Source: Pseudomonas sp. Ant30-3 (GTDB lineage Bacteria > Pseudomonadota > Gammaproteobacteria > Pseudomonadales > Pseudomonadaceae). Taken from it: a stretch of DNA of 39,649 bases. Every line of letters starts with the position of its first letter. Within the stretch, counting starts at the first letter, position 1. The notes below the pieces were generated by a model. That model was not told where the DNA came from. It did not search any database and saw only the letters and a program-made list of their open reading frames with translations. Of the stretch, positions 8,496 through 17,447 are shown one piece after another. The stretch lies in assembly GCF_000690905.1 (NCBI RefSeq), contig NZ_JMCL01000069.1:1-39649 (forward strand), written 5' to 3'. Made by a program: the position numbers and the translations under genes.

Positions 8496-9398
8496 ATGAC
8501 CTTGCAGTACCCAACCATCGCCGATTGCGTCGGCAACACTCCGCTGGTTCGTTTGCAGCGCCTGCCTGGCGCCACCAGCAATACCCTTCTGCTCAAGCTG
8601 GAGGGGAACAACCCGGCGGGTTCGGTCAAGGACCGTCCGGCGCTGTCGATGATCACCCGCGCCGAGCTGCGCGGGCAGATCCAGGCCGGTGACACGCTGA
8701 TCGAAGCGACGTCGGGTAATACCGGGATTGCGCTGGCCATGGCCGCCGCAATCAAGGGTTACAAGATGATCCTGATCATGCCGGACAACTCCAGTGCCGA
8801 GCGCAAGGCAGCAATGACCGCCTATGGCGCCGAGCTGATTCTGGTCACTCAGGAAGAAGGCATGGAAGGCGCGCGCGACCTCGCTCAGCGAATGGAAGCC
8901 GAAGGCCGTGGCAAGGTACTGGACCAATTCGCCAACGGGGACAATCCCGAGGCGCATTACACCAGCACCGGTCCGGAAATCTGGCGTCAGACCGAGGGCA
9001 CCATCACCCATTTCGTCAGTTCGATGGGCACCACCGGGACCATCATGGGCGTGTCGCGTTATTTAAAAGAACAGAGCGATAGCGTGCAGATCGTCGGCCT
9101 GCAACCGATGGAAGGTTCGGCAATACCGGGCATCCGGCGCTGGCCGCAGGAATACCTGCCGAAGATTTATCAGGCTGATCGCATCGATCGGATCGTCGAC
9201 ATGGCGCAAAGCGAAGCCGAGGACGTCACCCGTCGTCTGGCCCGCGAAGAAGGCATCTTCTGCGGCGTGTCTTCAGGCGGTGCCGTGGCAGCCATGCTGC
9301 GCCTGTCCAAAGAAGTTGAAAACGCGGTGATCGTCGCGATCATTTGCGACCGTGGCGACCGATACCTGTCGACCGGCATTTTCGACGCGCCCAACTGA
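8496..9398 (+). CDS. cysM: O-acetylserine sulfhydrylase B
   Basis: A 300-residue pyridoxal-phosphate enzyme that makes cysteine from O-acetylserine and sulfide, or S-sulfocysteine from thiosulfate in the CysM type. The cofactor lysine is Lys45 in [10 protein letters not shown], the substrate loop TSGNTG is at 72-77, and the phosphate-binding glycine-threonine loop is in SMGTTGT. The [12 protein letters not shown] stretch favours CysM over CysK. An upstream in-frame extension to 8430 is less likely because the protein family begins with [10 protein letters not shown]. The stop overlaps the ATG of rlmD by one base (TGATG), indicating an operon. The cysM-rlmD-relA-mazG order is conserved in Pseudomonas. 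Confidence 0.95.
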   Translation: MTLQYPTIADCVGNTPLVRLQRLPGATSNTLLLKLEGNNPAGSVKDRPALSMITRAELRGQIQAGDTLIEATSGNTGIALAMAAAIKGYKMILIMPDNSSAERKAAMTAYGAELILVTQEEGMEGARDLAQRMEAEGRGKVLDQFANGDNPEAHYTSTGPEIWRQTEGTITHFVSSMGTTGTIMGVSRYLKEQSDSVQIVGLQPMEGSAIPGIRRWPQEYLPKIYQADRIDRIVDMAQSEAEDVTRRLAREEGIFCGVSSGGAVAAMLRLSKEVENAVIVAIICDRGDRYLSTGIFDAPN

Positions 9399-10798
9399 TG
9401 GCCAAGCACGAGAGAGGCCTGCGCTTCCAGCCCGCTGGCGGCAGCAAGACCCCACAGATTCCGACCGGCAAGAAGCAGCGCCTGAGCATCGAGCGCCTGG
9501 CGAATGACGGTCGCGGCATCGCATTTTTCGAGGGGCGCACCTGGTTCGTCCTCGGTGCCCTCGCAGGTGAAGAGATTGAAGCGCGCGTGCTGGGCGCCCA
9601 CGGCAAAGTGGTTGAGGCGCGCACCGAGCGGGTATTTCAGGCCAATGAATTGCGCCGTCCCGCACCGTGCCCGCACTTCGGACGCTGTGGCGGTTGCAGC
9701 GTTCAGCATCTGCCCCACAATGAACAACTTGCCCTGAAACAGCGCATGCTCGCCGAGCAATTGTTCAAGGTCGCCGGTGTCGAGCCCGAAGAATGGGCGG
9801 CGCCGCTGAGCGGTCCGGAGTTCGCCTACCGTCGGCGCGCCCGGGTCGCGGTGCGCTGGGACATGAAGGCGAAACACCTCGAAGTCGGCTTTCGCGCGGC
9901 GGGCAGTCAGGACATCGTTGCGATCAGTGAATGCCCGGTGCTGGTACAGCCCTTGCAACCGATCATCAGCCGTTTGCCGGAGATGTTGCGACGCCTGAGC
10001 AAACCTCAAGCACTCGGCCACGTCGAACTGTTCAGCGGCACTTCGCTGGCAGTTTTGCTGCGTCACATGGCGCCGTTGTCCGACGCCGATCTGACGATTC
10101 TCAAGGAATTCTGCGCGTTCCATGAGGCCCAGTTGTGGCTGCATGGTGATGGCGGCCCGCAACCGGTCGACGTCGAACAGTCGCTGGGTTACCGCCTGGA
10201 ACAATGGGATCTGGACCTGGCGTACAGGCCGGGAGATTTCATTCAGGTCAACGCAGCAGTCAACGACGCCATGATTGCCCAGGCCCTGGACTGGTTGAAG
10301 CCGGCCGCGCACGAGCGTGTTCTCGATCTGTTCTGTGGCCTGGGCAACTTCGCATTGCCGCTGGCCAAAGCCGTTCGCGAAGTAGTGGCGGTGGAAGGTG
10401 TACAGGCAATGGTCGAGCGGGCAGCTGCGAATGCTGCCAGCAACAATTTGCATAATGTTCAGTTTTTTCAGGCCGATTTGTCCCAGCCATTGACCGATGC
10501 CGAATGGGCGCGGGAAGGCTTTTCTGCGGTACTCTTGGACCCACCGCGTGACGGTGCTTTCGAGGTGGTGCGCAAGCTCAAGGGCATGGGCGCCAAACGG
10601 TTGGTGTATGTGTCGTGCAACCCGGCAACGCTGGCGCGCGACACGGTCGAATTGACCAAGCAGGGCTACCGGTTAAAACGTGCCGGGATTCTCGATATGT
10701 TTCCTCAGACGGCACATGTCGAGGCCATGGCGTTATTTGAAGCGAGCCAGGATGGCTCGTCTGGTCCGACTGACCCGCTTGTGCAGCACTCGTCCTAG
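9398..10798 (+). CDS. rlmD: 23S rRNA (uracil-1939-C5)-methyltransferase
   Basis: A 466-residue S-adenosylmethionine-dependent enzyme (RlmD, formerly RumA) that methylates U1939 of 23S rRNA. An N-terminal TRAM domain (about 25-80) binds RNA. A 4Fe-4S cluster is expected on Cys91, Cys97, Cys100 and Cys179, and all four are present. The methyltransferase core shows [14 protein letters not shown] for cofactor binding and LDPPRDGA; the catalytic cysteine lies in [13 protein letters not shown]. The ATG at 9398 overlaps the cysM stop and gives the MAKHERG start; an earlier in-frame ATG lies within cysM. relA follows after 76 bp. Confidence 0.94.
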   Translation: MAKHERGLRFQPAGGSKTPQIPTGKKQRLSIERLANDGRGIAFFEGRTWFVLGALAGEEIEARVLGAHGKVVEARTERVFQANELRRPAPCPHFGRCGGCSVQHLPHNEQLALKQRMLAEQLFKVAGVEPEEWAAPLSGPEFAYRRRARVAVRWDMKAKHLEVGFRAAGSQDIVAISECPVLVQPLQPIISRLPEMLRRLSKPQALGHVELFSGTSLAVLLRHMAPLSDADLTILKEFCAFHEAQLWLHGDGGPQPVDVEQSLGYRLEQWDLDLAYRPGDFIQVNAAVNDAMIAQALDWLKPAAHERVLDLFCGLGNFALPLAKAVREVVAVEGVQAMVERAAANAASNNLHNVQFFQADLSQPLTDAEWAREGFSAVLLDPPRDGAFEVVRKLKGMGAKRLVYVSCNPATLARDTVELTKQGYRLKRAGILDMFPQTAHVEAMALFEASQDGSSGPTDPLVQHSS

Positions 10799-10874
10799 CC
10801 CAACGAATGCGTGCTGGCAATGAAGGTCAGCGATTTGACGCATTGAATCTGCGTCGTAGGGAAGGTAAAGCAAG

Positions 10875-13118
10875 ATGGTACAGGTGAGAGCACACCAGCC
10901 GATCAACACCGACGGCAGTATCAATCTCGAGGCTTGGCTCGATCATGCGGTCAGTGTCGATCTGGCACTGGATCGCGAAGCCTTGAAAGACGCGTGCGAA
11001 TTCGCCCGCGTGTCCGAACAACAGGCCAATGCGGCGAAGAATCTGTGGTCTGAAGGGACATCAAGCTTCCGCACCGGCCTTGAGATCGCCGAGATTCTCG
11101 CCGACCTCAAACTGGATCAGGATTCGCTGGTAGCCGCGGTCCTGTACCGCGGCGTGCGCGAGGGCCAGATCGATCTGCCGGTGGTGAGCCAGCGATTTGG
11201 TCCGGTGGTCGCCAAACTGATTGACGGCGTACTGCGCATGGCGGCCATCAGCGCCAGCCTGAGCCCGCGCCAGTCCATGGTGCTGGGCACCCAGGGCCAG
11301 GTCGAAAACCTGCGCAAAATGCTCGTTGCCATGGTCGATGACGTTCGCGTCGCGCTGATCAAACTGGCTGAGCGAACCTGCGCGATCCGCGCGGTGAAAA
11401 CCGCCGACGATGAAAAGCGCAACCGTGTGGCCCGCGAGGTGTTCGACATCTATGCGCCACTCGCGCACCGTCTCGGCATCGGCCATATCAAATGGGAACT
11501 GGAAGACCTGTCTTTCCGTTACCTCGAGCCTGATCAGTACAAACAGATCGCCAACCTGCTGCACGAGCGGCGTCTGGATCGCGAGCGCTTCATTGCCGAT
11601 GTGATGAGCCAGCTGAAGATTGAACTGCAGGCTACCGGCGTCGATGCCGACATCAGTGGCCGGGCCAAACACATCTATTCGATCTGGCGCAAAATGCAGC
11701 GCAAGGGCCTGGCATTCAGTCAGATCTACGACGTTCGCGCCGTGCGTGTGCTGGTTCCGGAAATGCGCGACTGCTATACCGCGCTCGGCATCGTCCACAC
11801 ACTCTGGCGGCACATCCCGAAAGAATTCGACGACTACATCGCCAACCCGAAAGAGAACGGATACCGCTCGTTACACACTGCGGTGATCGGGCCTGAAGGC
11901 AAGGTGCTGGAAGTGCAGATTCGCACTCACTCGATGCACGAAGAGGCCGAATTGGGCGTTTGTGCGCACTGGCGCTACAAAGGCACCGACATCAAATCCG
12001 GTTCGAATCACTACGAAGAGAAAATTTCCTGGCTGCGTCAGGTCCTCGAGTGGCATGAAGAGTTGGGTGATATTGGTGGTCTGGCTGAACAGTTGCGCGT
12101 CGATATCGAACCGGATCGCGTGTACATCTTCACCCCGGACGGTCACGCCATCGACCTGCCGAAAGGCTCGACACCGCTGGACTTCGCCTACCGCGTGCAC
12201 ACCGAGATCGGTCACAACTGCCGTGGCGCGAAGATCAACGGACGCATCGTGCCGCTCAACTACAGCCTGCAAACCGGCGAACAGGTCGAGATCATCACCA
12301 GCAAGCACGGCACGCCGAGCCGCGACTGGCTGAACCCGAACCTGGGCTACATCACCACGTCGCGGGCGCGGGCGAAGATCGTTCACTGGTTCAAATTGCA
12401 GGCCCGTGATCAGAACGTCGCGGCCGGTAAAACCTTGCTTGAGCGGGAACTGAGTCGCCTCGGTCTGCCGGCGGTGGACTACGAGAAACTGGCCGAAAAG
12501 GCCAACATGAAGACCGCCGAGGACATGTACGCTGCGTTGGGCGCCGGGGATTTGCGACTCGCGCAACTGGTGAACCTTGCGCAGCAACTGGTCGAGCCGG
12601 AGCGCGGCAACGAACAGCTGGAACTGATCCCGCGCAAGGCCACTGGCTACAAACCAGGCAAGCGTGGCGACATTCAGATTCAAGGTGTGGGCAACCTGAT
12701 GACGCAGATGGCCGGCTGCTGTCAGCCGCTGCCGGGCGATGCCATCGTCGGCTACATCACCCAGGGCCGCGGCGTGAGCATTCACCGCCAGGATTGCGCC
12801 TCGGTGCTGCAACTGGGCGGGCGCGAGCCGGAGCGGATCATTCAGGTCAGCTGGGGCCCGGTGCCGGTGCTCACTTATCCGGTGGACATCATCATCCGCG
12901 CCTACGACCGGTCCGGTCTGCTGCGTGATGTGTCGCAAGTGCTGCTCAACGAGCGGATCAACGTGCTGGCGGTCAACACCCGTTCGAACAAAGAGGACAA
13001 CACTGCGTTGATGTCCCTGACGATCGAAATTCCGGGGCTGGATGCATTGGGACGGTTGCTCGGGCGGATTTCCCAGTTGCCGAACATCATCGAAACCCGG
13101 CGTAACCGTACGCCGTGA
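10875..13118 (+). CDS. relA: (p)ppGpp synthetase I
   Basis: A 747-residue ribosome-associated enzyme that makes (p)ppGpp from ATP and GTP/GDP during amino-acid starvation. The N-terminal hydrolase-like domain is degenerate: where SpoT has the His-Asp pair, this reads AVLYRGVREGQ, so it should not hydrolyse ppGpp. The synthetase domain carries EFDD at 317-320, the RelA-type acidic motif, and GYRSLHTAVIG. A TGS domain (about 414-475), a zinc-finger region with MAGCCQPLPGDAIVG and a C-terminal ACT domain (about 665-745) complete the family layout. The length is normal and nothing is broken. A TTGACG at 10835-10840 may belong to a promoter of its own besides read-through from cysM-rlmD. Confidence 0.96.
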   Translation: MVQVRAHQPINTDGSINLEAWLDHAVSVDLALDREALKDACEFARVSEQQANAAKNLWSEGTSSFRTGLEIAEILADLKLDQDSLVAAVLYRGVREGQIDLPVVSQRFGPVVAKLIDGVLRMAAISASLSPRQSMVLGTQGQVENLRKMLVAMVDDVRVALIKLAERTCAIRAVKTADDEKRNRVAREVFDIYAPLAHRLGIGHIKWELEDLSFRYLEPDQYKQIANLLHERRLDRERFIADVMSQLKIELQATGVDADISGRAKHIYSIWRKMQRKGLAFSQIYDVRAVRVLVPEMRDCYTALGIVHTLWRHIPKEFDDYIANPKENGYRSLHTAVIGPEGKVLEVQIRTHSMHEEAELGVCAHWRYKGTDIKSGSNHYEEKISWLRQVLEWHEELGDIGGLAEQLRVDIEPDRVYIFTPDGHAIDLPKGSTPLDFAYRVHTEIGHNCRGAKINGRIVPLNYSLQTGEQVEIITSKHGTPSRDWLNPNLGYITTSRARAKIVHWFKLQARDQNVAAGKTLLERELSRLGLPAVDYEKLAEKANMKTAEDMYAALGAGDLRLAQLVNLAQQLVEPERGNEQLELIPRKATGYKPGKRGDIQIQGVGNLMTQMAGCCQPLPGDAIVGYITQGRGVSIHRQDCASVLQLGGREPERIIQVSWGPVPVLTYPVDIIIRAYDRSGLLRDVSQVLLNERINVLAVNTRSNKEDNTALMSLTIEIPGLDALGRLLGRISQLPNIIETRRNRTP

Positions 13119-13129
13119 TGGGTAGATCT

Positions 13130-13213
13130 GTAGGAGCTGCCGAAGGCTGCGATCTTTTGATCCTGGCTACCGGCAGCGCCACAAAAAAGATCGCAGCCTC
13201 CGGCAGCTCCTAC
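13130..13213. repeat. REP inverted pair between relA and mazG
   Basis: GTAGGAGCTGCCGAAGGCTG begins the left arm, which continues into CGATCTTTT. The right arm ends with the reverse complement, ending CCGGCAGCTCCTAC, preceded by AAAAGATCGCAGCC. Arms are about 30 bases with one or two mismatches around a 23-base centre. This is a very common REP family in the P. fluorescens group. It could end or stabilise the relA transcript. Confidence 0.85.
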
Positions 13214-13242
13214 AAAAAGCCTGCGTTTGAATGGGATTTTTG

Positions 13243-14076
13243 ATGTACAGCCTTGAAGATTTATTGCACCTGATGTCACGCCTGCGCGACCCGCAGTTCG
13301 GTTGCCCGTGGGACATCAAGCAAACCTACGCCACCATCGTCCCGCACACCCTTGAAGAAGCCTACGAAGTGGCCGACGCCATCGAGCGCGGCGACTTTGA
13401 ACACTTGCAAGGCGAATTGGGCGACTTGCTGTTTCAGGTGGTTTATTACAGTCAGCTTGCCCGGGAAGAAGGCCGTTTCGAATTTGCCGGCGTGATCGAC
13501 AGCATTACCCGCAAGCTGATCCGGCGTCATCCTCACGTGTTTCCGACGGGCGATCTGTACGCGCCGCTGGACGTTCCGCGCCTGACTGAGGAACAGGTCA
13601 AGCAGCGCTGGGAGGAGATCAAGGCGCAAGAGCGCGCCGAAAATTCCACCACGCCGCAACAGCTGTCCTTGCTGGATGACGTACCCGCCGCCTTGCCGGC
13701 CCTGTCACGCTCGGCGAAGTTGCAGAAGCGCGCCGGTCAGGTCGGTTTCGACTGGCCCGACGCTTTGCCGGTGCTGGACAAGGTACGCGAAGAGCTTGAT
13801 GAAATACTGGAAGCCATGGCCGACAACGACCCGGTAGCGATTGCCGATGAAGTCGGCGATCTGCTGTTTTCCGTGGTCAACCTGGCGCGCCATCTGAAGG
13901 TCGATCCGGAGTCGGCGCTGCGGGGCGCCAACAACAAGTTCGACAGACGCTTCCGTTTTATCGAACAGGCATTGCGCGACACCGGTCGTCCCATGGAAGA
14001 TTGCACCCTCGAAGAGTTGGACGCCCTGTGGGGTGAAGCCAAACGTCAGGAAAAGAATTTGCCCAGCTGCGGTTGA
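13243..14076 (+). CDS. mazG: Nucleoside triphosphate pyrophosphohydrolase
   Basis: A 277-residue cytoplasmic enzyme that hydrolyses NTPs and dNTPs to monophosphates and pyrophosphate. It is thought to remove aberrant nucleotides and to lower ppGpp effects. Two tandem MazG domains are visible. The first has TLEEAYEVADAI and ELGDLLFQVV at about 36-68, with the metal-binding Glu/Asp residues. The second has EELDEILEAM and DEVGDLLFSVV at about 184-212. The RHPHVF segment typical of the family lies between them. The start MYSLEDLL at 13243 matches the family; an ATG four codons upstream is possible. The gene follows relA on the same strand, across a REP pair. Confidence 0.94.
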   Translation: MYSLEDLLHLMSRLRDPQFGCPWDIKQTYATIVPHTLEEAYEVADAIERGDFEHLQGELGDLLFQVVYYSQLAREEGRFEFAGVIDSITRKLIRRHPHVFPTGDLYAPLDVPRLTEEQVKQRWEEIKAQERAENSTTPQQLSLLDDVPAALPALSRSAKLQKRAGQVGFDWPDALPVLDKVREELDEILEAMADNDPVAIADEVGDLLFSVVNLARHLKVDPESALRGANNKFDRRFRFIEQALRDTGRPMEDCTLEELDALWGEAKRQEKNLPSCG

Positions 14077-14104
14077 GCAGTTGCCTAAGTGAGAAATAAG
14101 CACC

Positions 14105-14647
14105 ATGAGCATTTCCCTTCGCGACCAGTTACTCAAAGCAGGGCTGGTCAACCAGAAGCAGGCCAAACAGGTCGGCAAAGACAAGCAGAAACAGCAACGC
14201 CTGGCCCACAAAGGCCAGATCGAACTCGATGACACACAGCAGCGTGCCGCTCAGGAAGCCATGGCCGAGAAGGTCAAGCGCGACCAGGAGCTGAACCGCC
14301 AGCAGGTGGAGAAGGCCGAAGCCAAGGCTCGGGCCGCGCAGGTCAAGCAGTTGATCGAAGCCTCGCGGTTGCCGAAGCTGACGACAGAGGATTACTACAA
14401 CTTTGTCGACGACAAGAAGGTCAAGCGTATTTCCGTCAACACGCTGATGCGCAACAAGCTCAGCAGCGGTTCGCTGGCCATCGTGCACCATGCCGGCGGC
14501 TACGAAGTGATTCCCCGTGAGGCGGCCCTGAAGATTCAGGAACGCGATCCGCAGCGCATTGTGCAGATGAATGTGCAGACGGAAGAAGTTGCCGTCGAAG
14601 ACGATCCGTACGCGGCTTACCAGATCCCTGACGATTTGATGTGGTAA
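14105..14647 (+). CDS. DUF2058 family protein (YaiL-like)
   Basis: A 180-residue, strongly charged protein of the DUF2058 family (E. coli YaiL). Residues 1-90 are a lysine- and glutamine-rich helical stretch likely to form a coiled coil, beginning LRDQLLKAGLVNQKQAKQV. Residues 95-155 form the conserved core (TTEDYYNFVDDKKVKRISV...), and the acidic tail ends DDPYAAYQIPDDLMW. The family has been described as nucleoprotein- or polynucleotide-associated, with no firm function. It lies 28 bp after mazG and may be cotranscribed. The gene looks intact. Confidence 0.85.
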   Translation: MSISLRDQLLKAGLVNQKQAKQVGKDKQKQQRLAHKGQIELDDTQQRAAQEAMAEKVKRDQELNRQQVEKAEAKARAAQVKQLIEASRLPKLTTEDYYNFVDDKKVKRISVNTLMRNKLSSGSLAIVHHAGGYEVIPREAALKIQERDPQRIVQMNVQTEEVAVEDDPYAAYQIPDDLMW

Positions 14648-14651
14648 CCCT

Positions 14652-14783
14652 TTGTGGCGAGCGAGCTTGCTCGCGCCGGGTTGCGTAGCGGCCCTGGAAA
14701 TCTGGCAGTAATTGCCGATTTTTGTGAGTGCGACGCGCTGGAGCGCCAGCCCGGTCAAGCGGGAGCAAGCTCCCTCGCCACAA
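14652..14783. repeat. REP inverted pair (TTGTGGCGAG type)
   Basis: The left arm begins TTGTGGCGAGCGAGCTTGCT and the right arm ends AGCTCCCTCGCCACAA, its imperfect reverse complement. About 85 bases of non-palindromic DNA lie between. It separates the convergent DUF2058 gene and the small gene at 14788-15009 and is a likely bidirectional transcript end. Confidence 0.8.
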
Positions 14784-14787
14784 GCGC

Positions 14788-15009
14788 TCACGCATTGGTC
14801 GTTGTTACTGCTGTGGTCGCTAAAACGCTGTTCTGTTGCCGCTGCCGTTCCAGTGTTTCCAATTCGGCCCGGTAATTGTGGGCGTCAGTTTCGGAATGAA
14901 ACATCCCGACCAGCATGTCCTGCTGGTGCACATCCCAGATCCGCACACCGGCGGCTACGCCTTCGTGGGACATGTGTGAATCGTCGCGTTCAGTTACTTT
15001 CACAGTCAT
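14788..15009 (-). CDS. Small conserved hypothetical protein
   Basis: A 73-residue protein starting MTVKVTERDD. A GGAG seven bases before the ATG at 15009 sets the start; a longer open frame to 15156 has no ribosome site. The middle reads GVRIWDVHQQDMLVGMFHSE, then a helix of charged residues and a threonine-rich tail. There is no signal peptide. I do not recognise a functional family. Small proteins of this kind are widespread in Pseudomonas and often lie by themselves. A possible promoter, TTTACT-18-TATAAA, lies 50-80 bases upstream. Confidence 0.7.
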   Translation of the reverse strand: MTVKVTERDDSHMSHEGVAAGVRIWDVHQQDMLVGMFHSETDAHNYRAELETLERQRQQNSVLATTAVTTTNA

Positions 15010-15058
15010 CTGCTTGCTCCAATCTCGGTTACCTGCACCCAGGCGTGTGCAGGCCTCT

Positions 15059-15088
15059 TTTATATGATTGGTTAGCTTGCTTAGTAAA
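15059..15088 (-). promoter_or_regulatory. Possible sigma70 promoter of the 73-residue gene
   Basis: On the minus strand TTTACT (15083-15088) and TATAAA (15059-15064) are separated by 18 bases. The ATG at 15009 would have a leader of about 45 bases. The -35 is weak, the -10 is good. Confidence 0.4.
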
Positions 15089-15232
15089 CGGCTGGATTCT
15101 GAAAGGGTTTTGTGCAAAATCCGCAGTAGTCCTGCAGCCCGCGTAATCCGCGACATTCAGTCGCAGGGCCGTTAGTTTCATGACAAAAGCTTCATGTTCA
15201 CGAAGAACAAAACTGCAGGTTGCGCACGACTT

Positions 15233-15363
15233 GTAGCAGCTGGCAGAGCCTGCGTTCGGCGACGCAGTCGTCGTAAATGCGGTGTATGCGGTCTGCCTGA
15301 TTCATCGAAGTAGCTGATTTCACGACGACTGCGTCGCCGAACGCAGGCTTCGCCAGCTGCTAC
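15233..15363. repeat. Large inverted repeat upstream of the fabB terminator
   Basis: The left arm, 15233-15277, starts GTAGCAGCTGGC and the right arm, 15318-15363, ends GCCAGCTGCTAC. The arms share about 44 bases with only a few differences and a one-base slip, and include TGCGTTCGGCGACGCAGTCG. The spacer is 40 bases. Each arm is long for a single REP, and the near-identity suggests a recent duplication or a REP doublet. A transcript would fold into a very stable stem. Confidence 0.85.
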
Positions 15364-15400
15364 GGGAGCTGAGGTGAACTCATTTTCTCAAGGCACAAAA

Positions 15401-15429
15401 AAAACGCCCCGAACCAGTCGGGGCGTTTT
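15401..15429 (-). terminator. Intrinsic terminator of fabAB
   Basis: AAAACGCCCCGA and TCGGGGCGTTTT are perfectly complementary around the loop ACCAG. On the minus strand the stem is followed by a run of eight T, starting 25 bases after the fabB stop. This is a textbook rho-independent terminator. Confidence 0.93.
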
Positions 15430-15453
15430 CATGTGCAGCGGAGCAGGGCAGTA

Positions 15454-16674
15454 TTACTTACCCGACCAGCGCTTCAGAACCAGCGTGGCGTTGGTGCCAC
15501 CGAAACCGAAGCTGTTGCTCATCACGGTGTTGATGGTGGCGTCTTCGCGAGTTTTGGTCAGGATCGGCATGTCAGCCACTTCCGGGTCCAGCTCGTCGAT
15601 GTTGGCGGAGCCCGCCATGAAGTTGCCTTCCATCATCAGCATGCAATAGATCGCTTCGTGTACGCCGGCGGCGCCCAGGGAGTGACCGGACAGGCTCTTG
15701 GTGGAGCTGATCGCCGGAGCCTTGTCGCCGAACACTTCACGCACACCTTTCATCTCCGCAACATCGCCGACCGGAGTCGAAGTGCCGTGGGTGTTGAGGT
15801 AGTCGATCGGTGCGTCGACGGTCGACATCGCCATCTGCATGCAGCGGATGGCGCCTTCGCCGCTTGGGGCGACCATGTCGTAGCCGTCGGAAGTCGCGCC
15901 GTAGCCAACGATCTCTGCGTAGATTTTCGCGCCGCGGGCCAGTGCGTGTTCCAGCTCTTCAACCACGACCATGCCGCCACCGCCGGCAATGACAAAACCG
16001 TCACGCTTGGCGTCGTAGGCACGGGAAGCTTTTTCCGGGGTTTCGTTGTACTGGCTGGACAGTGCGCCCATCGCGTCGAACAGGAACGACTGGCTCCAAT
16101 GCTCTTCTTCACCGCCGCCGGCGAACACGATGTCCTGCTTGCCCATCTGGATCTGTTCCATGGCGGTACCGATGCAGTGGGCACTGGTGGCGCAGGCAGA
16201 AGCGATGGAATAGTTCAGCCCTTTGATCTTGAACGGCGTGGCCAGGCAAGCGGAAACGGTGCTGCTCATGGTCCGCGTTACGCGGTATGGGCCGACGCGC
16301 TTAACGCCCTTCTCGCGCAGGATGTCCAGCGCTTCCATCTGGTTGAGCGTGGAAGCACCACCGGAGCCGGCAATCAGGCCGGTGCGAGGGTTGGAGACTT
16401 GCTCATCGGTCAGACCGGAGTCAGTGATGGCATCTTTCATGGCCAAGTAGGCGTAAGCCGCCGCGTGGCCGACGAAGCGATAGATCTTGCGATCGATCAG
16501 CTCTTCGAGGGGAAGGTCGATGGAGCCGGAAACCTGGCTACGCAGACCCATTTCAGCATATTCCGGGTTGAACCGGATGCCAGGGCGACTTGCACGCAGG
16601 TTAGCGGAGACGGTCTCTTTGTCATTGCCCAGGCACGAAACGATGCCCAGACCAGTGATAACGACGCGGCGCAT
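15454..16674 (-). CDS. fabB: Beta-ketoacyl-ACP synthase I
   Basis: A 406-residue thiolase-fold condensing enzyme that elongates acyl-ACP with malonyl-ACP, and is the step that commits unsaturated acyl chains after FabA. The catalytic triad is complete: Cys161 (SACATSAH), His296 ([11 protein letters not shown]) and His331 (SGHSLGAAG). The glycine-rich GFGGTNA is near the C-terminus. Length is that of FabB. It starts 11 bp after fabA and shares its promoter; a strong terminator follows. With fabA this pair makes cis-unsaturated fatty acids under anaerobic and aerobic conditions. Confidence 0.97.
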   Translation of the reverse strand: MRRVVITGLGIVSCLGNDKETVSANLRASRPGIRFNPEYAEMGLRSQVSGSIDLPLEELIDRKIYRFVGHAAAYAYLAMKDAITDSGLTDEQVSNPRTGLIAGSGGASTLNQMEALDILREKGVKRVGPYRVTRTMSSTVSACLATPFKIKGLNYSIASACATSAHCIGTAMEQIQMGKQDIVFAGGGEEEHWSQSFLFDAMGALSSQYNETPEKASRAYDAKRDGFVIAGGGGMVVVEELEHALARGAKIYAEIVGYGATSDGYDMVAPSGEGAIRCMQMAMSTVDAPIDYLNTHGTSTPVGDVAEMKGVREVFGDKAPAISSTKSLSGHSLGAAGVHEAIYCMLMMEGNFMAGSANIDELDPEVADMPILTKTREDATINTVMSNSFGFGGTNATLVLKRWSGK

Positions 16675-16685
16675 GCGGATAACCC

Positions 16686-17201
16686 TTAGAAGTTGTCAGT
16701 GGAGGTGAAAACGCCGACCCGGAGGCCTTCGGCGGTGTAGATCTCGCGACCGTCAACCGTCACCGAACCGTCAGCGATTGCGAGGTTCAGCTTGCCTTTG
16801 AGGACGCGCTTGATCTGAATGTTATACGTAACTTTCTTGGCGGTAGGGAGGACCTGACCAAAGAACTTCACTTCGCCCGAACCCAGCGCACGGCCGCGGC
16901 CCGGCAGGCCTTGCCAGCCCAGGAAGAAACCGACCAGTTGCCACATGGCATCCAGACCGAGGCAGCCCGGCATCACCGGATCACCTTCGAAGTGACAGGC
17001 GAAGAACCACAGGTCCGGAGTGATATCCAGCTCGGCGACCAACTCACCTTTGCCGTACTTGCCGCCTTCTTCGCTGATATGGGTGATGCGATCCACCATC
17101 AGCATGTTCGGGGCGGGCAGTTGCGCGTTACCTGGGCCGAACAGCTCACCGCGACTGCAGCGCAGCAGGTCTTCCCGAGTAAAGGCGTTTTGTTTGGTCA
17201 T
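16686..17201 (-). CDS. fabA: 3-hydroxydecanoyl-ACP dehydratase/isomerase
   Basis: A 171-residue hotdog-fold enzyme that dehydrates 3-hydroxydecanoyl-ACP and isomerises the trans-2 product to cis-3, the branch point to unsaturated fatty acids. The active-site His70 ([14 protein letters not shown]) and Asp84 (LGLDAMWQ) are both present. The length equals that of E. coli and P. aeruginosa FabA. AGGAG precedes the ATG at 17201. It is the first gene of the fabAB operon. A quasi-palindrome 131-148 bases upstream of its start resembles a FabR/DesT operator. Confidence 0.97.
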   Translation of the reverse strand: MTKQNAFTREDLLRCSRGELFGPGNAQLPAPNMLMVDRITHISEEGGKYGKGELVAELDITPDLWFFACHFEGDPVMPGCLGLDAMWQLVGFFLGWQGLPGRGRALGSGEVKFFGQVLPTAKKVTYNIQIKRVLKGKLNLAIADGSVTVDGREIYTAEGLRVGVFTSTDNF

Positions 17202-17331
17202 GCGAGCTCCTCAATAGTCCCATGCGGCAGGTGGGGCAAATCTTCCCGACCTTCGAAGCGTTCATGCCTCGAGTCGGCAGCCTACTCATAGACTATTGCG
17301 TTGTGGTGAAAGTCACAGCGCCAAGGACATG

Positions 17332-17349
17332 AATGTACACTTGTGCACT
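17332..17349. promoter_or_regulatory. Candidate FabR/DesT-type operator of fabAB
   Basis: AATGTACACTTGTGCACT is a quasi-palindrome: 12 of 18 positions match its own reverse complement, with outer ACT/AnT and inner ACA/TGT half-sites. Its form resembles the sites of the TetR-family repressors FabR and DesT, which control fabA and fabB in proteobacteria. It lies 131 bases upstream of fabA in an otherwise empty interval (17202-17447). I could not place the fabA promoter hexamers with confidence. Confidence 0.45.
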
Positions 17350-17447
17350 GAAATTTTTATTCAAGCCCCTTTTCGGGCCCGATCGGGTGCCTAAGACTGC
17401 CGCACTTTCGCTTCTCACGCCAGTCGCAGATGGGCGAAAGGCCTTTG

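Larger units (their letters stand above)
15010..15453. other. Gene-free interval of 444 bp
   Basis: From left to right on the plus strand: the ribosome site and possible promoter of the small minus-strand gene (to about 15090), about 140 bp in which I see nothing, a large inverted repeat (15233-15363), and the fabB terminator (15401-15429). No frame on either strand has a ribosome site and plausible protein composition. The interval appears to mark a junction between two gene blocks that are apart in PAO1. Confidence 0.7.

Noticed and set aside
9170..10453. A 427-codon open frame antisense to cysM and rlmD
   Set aside because: Spans two real genes and has no motif or ribosome site of its own.
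13130..15363. CRISPR array
   Set aside because: The repeats are inverted pairs of different families, not direct repeats with regular spacers, and there are no cas genes.
15433..16689. A 418-codon open frame antisense to fabB
   Set aside because: Mirror of fabB codon usage; composition is unlike a protein and fabB is unambiguous.
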